Assembly: GCA_037074615.1 (NCBI GenBank)
Contig: CM073562.1
Coordinates: 6,185,001 to 6,249,000 of the forward strand
Source: Leucaena leucocephala
Lineage: Eukaryota > Streptophyta > Magnoliopsida > Fabales > Fabaceae
DNA: 64,000 nucleotides
Direction: 5' to 3'
Each line of letters opens with the position of its first letter. The stretch's first letter is position 1. Both the position numbers and the translations under genes were made by a program. The notes under the pieces were generated by a model. That model searched no databases. It saw only the letters and a program-made list of their open reading frames with translations, and was not told where the DNA came from. This document shows, in pieces, positions 59,544 to 64,000 of the stretch.

Positions 59544-60231
59544 CGAACTCCCTCTAATCTTGTACGAGGACACCATCGGGCATAGCATTTATTATGTCCT
59601 CTTCACTTCGTGTCCCTTCACCACTCGCTCGATGAAAGAAGGCCAGCCTCGCATTCTTCTAGTCCTCCGCCAGGTTCTTCATTGTATTAACCGGCGCATG
59701 CTCTTCCACCATAAACTTAGTATGCAATTCATAAATTAAATATTAATTTTGAAGAAAAGTTTTATTCATCAAATAACTGATTTATGATTAAGGTTAATGG
59801 GGAAATAGGTCAACTTCTTTGCCATCAACAGTAGGAACTTGTTGCACAACTGGCCCCTTATTTGATTGGCTGGTCCATACAGTTAAACGGCATGATTTCT
59901 ACTAACTGCCCCATTTGCTGCCTTTCACAACGAGGCCGTTATCTCTTTGGCCATGAGGCATCGCCTTATCCCCTTCCTGAGCATCCCCACCCTCCTCTCC
60001 TCCCCCTCCTATTCCCTTTCCTCCCTCACTTTAATCATGCTGGTGGGAAGCCTCTCCAGTCTGAGGAGCTCATCCCTCAAATGAAAATAACATGATAGCC
60101 TCATGGAGCTGCTAGTAGGGCTCATAATCATCCACGCTAATGTCCAACTCCGAATCCCTATCTCTAACATTCTGGCTAGGGTTAGGTCTATACGACTAAT
60201 TTACTGGCTCCTTACCACGTCGATCCCTCAT
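59544..60231 (-). pseudogene. CACTA TNPA-like gene, 5' part
   Basis: Minus strand from an ATG at 60229-60231: MRDRRGKEP, then a low-complexity acidic and Gly-rich N-terminal region (GGKGIGGGGEEGGDAQ). An intron-like gap lies about 59830-59700. Then VEEHAPVNTMKNLAED, KNARLAFFHRASGEGTRS and EDIINAMPDGVLVQD-stop-REFV up to the Copia insertion, after which 42174 leftward continues HKIAVY. The TAG codons after AED and VQD fit lost Trp (TGG). Other stops are TAG, TAA and TGA. Function: probable DNA-binding accessory transposition protein. It is non-functional. Confidence 0.72.
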
Positions 60232-60799
60232 CCTATTTAAAATGAAAATATGAAAAATATTAAATATATCTGAATAAAAAAAGGCTTCTAATCCATATTA
60301 CTAATCAATGAAAAATAATCAATATATAAATTAATGATCTAATTTACTAAAAAAATTCATAACTCAAGAATCAAAATATTAAACTTTAAAAAATATTCCT
60401 AATCACAATCCTAATTAGCAGATAAAATTATTCCTAGTTAAAGAGTACTTTAAAGTGAAACATATTACAAAAATAAATTCCAATAGGTATTCCTAGTCCA
60501 ATTTATTTTACTAATTAACATATAAAAATAAAATCTAACATATTAAAAATATTCCTAGTCGAACAGGTATATTTAGTCCACCTAACCATCTAAACTTTGC
60601 TAAATAAACAATTAAATAATGCAAAATAATGATTTATAATTAATATATAACTAAATTAAATCAATAACTCAACTTTCATACCTCAAAAGTAGACTTCGGT
60701 CTTCGTGCCAACTAACACTTGTGATCACAATTCGGCAGAGCTTCACTAATTACAAATGATACAACTTTAAAATGAAGGCGTCTGACTTATTTATAAGTT

Positions 60800-61357
60800 T
60801 ATGAGGCACATTTTTTTGTAACGGTTTGTACATTTTTAGCGGTTAATCATGATAAACCGCTGCAAATAACCAATGGTCTTTGACACATGTTCTAGTATTA
60901 GTCTGCGTGGGACTTTGTAGCAGTCCTAACTGCTACAAACATGACAGTCATTTCCTTTGGTACATTTGTAGCTATTTGAACTGCTAGAAACTCGAGCATG
61001 CCAATAGTCACTCCTCATCTTAGAATTTTGTAGTGGATACGAACCGCTGTAAAATACTGCAACCCAACAGTCGCTTACTGCTTGGAATTTTGTAGCAATT
61101 TTAACCACTGCAAATTGTTCGTGCTTTGTGGTACGAACATTAGTAACGATTTGAACCACTACAAAATTGTTCCCGCCTTATGGTATAGTGCCACCTTGGC
61201 ATCATTTTTGCAGAGGTTATAACTACAGCAAATGTCTTCCGTAAGCACTGTTCACGGTCAAAGTGATGTAAATTTTCAGCATTTTATGCGCAAACCGCTA
61301 CAAAATGACACTTTGTAGCAGTTTGCTTATAACTGCTACTCTCAATTTTTTTAGTGT
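60800..61357. mobile_element. CACTA right terminus and subterminal palindrome array
   Basis: The element ends TTTTTTTAGTG at 61357; read inward this is CACTAAAAAAATTGAGAG, a proper CACTA terminus. About eight palindromic units (TTTGTAGCAGTCCTAACTG, CAAACCGCTACAAAATG and so on) fill 60810-61350. A minus-strand open frame at 60926-61159 is only the repeat read through. The matching 3-bp target duplication could not be confirmed. Confidence 0.88.
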
Positions 61358-61668
61358 ATCTAGTTGATTGAAAAAGAGATAATTATTTAATATATCTAAC
61401 CTATTTATATTTAATTTGAATTATTTGAATCTTATTTTTATAATTTTTATTTTGTGTTAACGTACTCTTTTAATTTTATTACACAATTCTCTACATTACT
61501 TACTAAAGGATTAATTATAAAATTTGAAATAATTTTAGTTATAAATTGTTAGTTAATTAATATATGATTTGAAATTTAGCCTATCAATTAAATTTATTTG
61601 AAATTTTTATGAGCTAATCATAAACTTTAAAATTGTAATGATCATAATGAGGGAGGCTTGTTTAGGAT

Positions 61669-62318
61669 TAAAATATAGGCTTAAATACACAAAATTTCCC
61701 TGAACTTAGGGTCAGTTTCACATGACATTGTTAACCTTTAAAAGTTTAAATTAAAGATCATAGTATTTTATATTTTTATTATCAAACCACTATAGTTAAA
61801 ATTTTTGTTAAAGCTAATTGTTTCTGTTATGTCATAATTTTTATTTTTTTTATTATATACTATATTATTTAAAAAAACACATGGACATTTATATGTAATT
61901 TAAAGTAATTTATACTTTTTTATTTAAAAATACATTGTCCAAAAATATTTTAAATGCTTTTTAAAGTATTTTATTTTTTGAAGTATTTCATTCTAAGTAT
62001 TTAAACAATACTTAAAATTACATGTCAAGTGCATAGTATTATTTAAATATTTTATATTTTTAAAGATTTTATTTTAAGTATTTTAAAAACTTAAACTTAA
62101 AGTGTTATTTTTTAAATAGCATGTTACATAATTAAAAAAAATATAAAAACTATGATATAGTAAAAACTGTTAACTTTAACAGAAATTTTAACGGTAAGGG
62201 CTTGATAATTAAAACATGAAATACTAGGGTTATTAATTTAAACTTTTAAATGTTAAAGATGTGATGTGCAACTGACTTAAAGTTCATGAGTGTTTTATAT
62301 ATTTTAGCCTAAAATATA
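61669..62318. mobile_element. Mutator-type MITE with perfect 9-bp TSD
   Basis: Body 61678-62309 (632 bp). Flanked by TAAAATATA on both sides (61669-61677 and 62310-62318). Termini GGCTTAAATACACAAAA and, on the other strand, GGCTAAAATATATAAAA continue matching through about 34 bp (with CTGAACTTAGG against ATGAACTTTAAG). Nine-base duplications are characteristic of Mutator-like elements. Non-coding. Related copies: 21357-21721 and one ending 18851. Confidence 0.9.
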
Positions 62319-64000
62319 TTTATTTTGTTTTGGTAAACTTTATATATACTCAGACCTATTTAAAGGCTCACACTTTATACAAAACCTTAAAAACATTTAG
62401 AATTAGATATATAAATATGAAATTTAGGTGGTAAAAAAATATAAATATAAACTTTAACTACTAATTTCAAAACATGTTATAATTAATTAGTATAATTAAG
62501 TAATTTTATATTTTCAATTAATTTTATCTAAATATTTTATACTATTCATAATAATTAATTTGTCAGCCTAAAAAATCTATATATTTAAGATATGGTTATT
62601 TTCATAAATAAATCTTCTATTTAATTTTTTTATATCAAATAATAGATCAAAATTTAATCTTTACACCATCAATCCATCATTTAGGAGGGAAAATTATACT
62701 TAATGAAAAGGAGCAAAAAAATACCTTTTCTCTCTACTTTACATATAGTAGGACCATAGAAGTAAGCCACCTAATAGAGTATTAATTAGGTTTTTCCAAT
62801 ATAATCCATATTTAACGTCACTAATTATGGCAATGAATGTAATACAAATCTAATAATTTTTCATTTAAATATGAATAAAATAAAAATTTATTCCACTTTC
62901 AAATAAAGTTAGAGAAATACTTTCATACTTCAAAAGTGTCACATCATCTAAATTTTGTCCAATTAAAATAAAACAATTCAACTGATAACTCATCTAAAAA
63001 TATCACAATTTATTTTACTTTTAAGAGAAATAAATATTTTAATTTGAAAAAAATAAAAATTCACCTAAATCAAATTAAGATTTTTTTTCCATAAAACAAA
63101 TTAAGTTATGAATTGTTTCAGATGAGTCATCTACTAACTAGGATTAAAATATGTTAAGTTTTTATATTTTAATTAGATAGAATTCATAGGACGTGACAAT
63201 CCTCGAGTATGTAAGTATTTTTCACAAAGTTAATGACTTAAACACCTCTTCTTAATTCTAATAAAGTGATTAGAGTTGCCTTGTAATAGAACTAGCGGAG
63301 AGTATTTTCTAGTGACTCTTTATAACCAAATCCAACTTCACCAACTTGAATTTAAAAAGTTGAGATAATCCAAATTCTCAAGTTTGATGATTGACATCAA
63401 TGTCTTTGAACAATGAAGATAATCTTGAAGTCAAACTTTGTTTCAAAGCAGGAGAAACAGCATGCTTTCCTGGCTTTGTCTCCAATAGTGTCTCTGAAAG
63501 TACTTTGTTTTCTATCCTCTTGTTGTAGTATTTGGGAGTGTGCCATCGTCCGAGAAACTAATCTATAATTTCATAACAAACAAAAAAATAAAAATAAGTA
63601 ATTTACATGAGAAATTGTTTAAAAAATTGTTATTTTAAGTACATAACAACTATAATGATTAATTTAATAAGTTTCATATCACTATCATGTTTCTTTTTTA
63701 ATGTAAAGTCTTTAATAAGGAAGTCTCACTAACTCTAATTTATAACTATCTATTTGTTATTTATTCCATTTTAATTATGGAAATCACCATGATTTTTTCT
63801 TGTGTAAAATGATTTTTCAGAATAATAACAAATATATATATAATATCAATATAATCTATATATAACCCCCTAAATTTTATATCCTGTACGGATAAACTCT
63901 CTTATCTTTTAAACTTTATAATAAATCCTTATAAATTTTTATATTTATATAGATAACTTTTCAGTTATTAGTTTGGTTCATTACTTATGTATATATAACT
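62319..64000. other. Intergenic, nothing identified
   Basis: AT-rich. A somewhat GC-richer stretch at about 63370-63560 shows no readable domain or RNA structure. Confidence 0.5.

Noticed and set aside
59862..60095. Plus-strand frame with PLPEHPHPPLLPLL
   Set aside because: Complement of the Gly/Glu-rich N-terminus of the TNPA-like pseudogene.
1..64000. CRISPR arrays, operons, phage or bacterial defence systems
   Set aside because: The direct repeats seen are LTRs, tandem duplications or subterminal palindromes. Genes are intron-containing and plant-like.

Overview
This is a strongly AT-rich stretch of eudicot nuclear DNA. The evidence is a spliced flavonoid gene, short exons separated by long AT-rich introns, and a dense load of plant transposable elements (CACTA, Copia, RTE-type LINE, tRNA-derived SINEs, hAT and Mutator-type MITEs). 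I cannot name the species. There is one convincing host gene, a type I chalcone isomerase at 23144-27918 (+): three coding exons, 225 residues, all splice junctions GT-AG, and the key active-site residues present. Nothing here looks bacterial or organellar, and there is no CRISPR array or operon.

Layout. 1-9 kb holds MITE-like repeats, a solo LTR of a Sirevirus-like Copia element (2810-4661) and two non-autonomous CACTA-like repeats. 9-23 kb is AT-rich intergenic DNA with three copies of a tRNA-derived SINE, a Gypsy-like LTR relic (14720-16209), MITEs and, about 2.1 kb upstream of the gene, a short GC-richer patch with flavonoid-type cis motifs. 23.1-27.9 kb is the chalcone isomerase gene. 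28-37 kb holds MITEs, a 350-bp tandem duplication and a cluster of small insertions (35082-36501) with readable target-site duplications.

37.6-61.4 kb is a deep nest of transposable elements. Decayed CACTA sequence (a TNP2-like transposase, a TNPA-like gene and arrays of palindromic subterminal repeats) is interrupted by a minus-strand Sirevirus-like Copia element (42175-59543). That Copia element carries four later insertions: a plus-strand Copia element (about 47153-51518) in its RNase H domain, a 5'-truncated RTE LINE (53090-53311), a solo LTR (53604-55061) in its integrase, and a hAT-type MITE (57842-58453) in its 5' LTR. Reading frames on the two sides of the insertions can be matched, so the order of events can be read directly. 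Many stop codons in the CACTA genes are TAG/TAA at places where CAG/CAA would encode glutamine, consistent with C-to-T decay of methylated DNA. 61.4-64 kb contains a clean Mutator-type MITE with a perfect 9-bp target duplication and then AT-rich DNA with nothing I can identify.

I see no new enzymatic or defence system. The most useful observations are the datable insertion nest, the multi-copy SINE family, an inverted-repeat pair around the 5' part of the chalcone isomerase gene in which one copy carries an extra 86-bp retroposon-like insert, and parallel loss of the same reverse-transcriptase catalytic residue in two different Copia elements.
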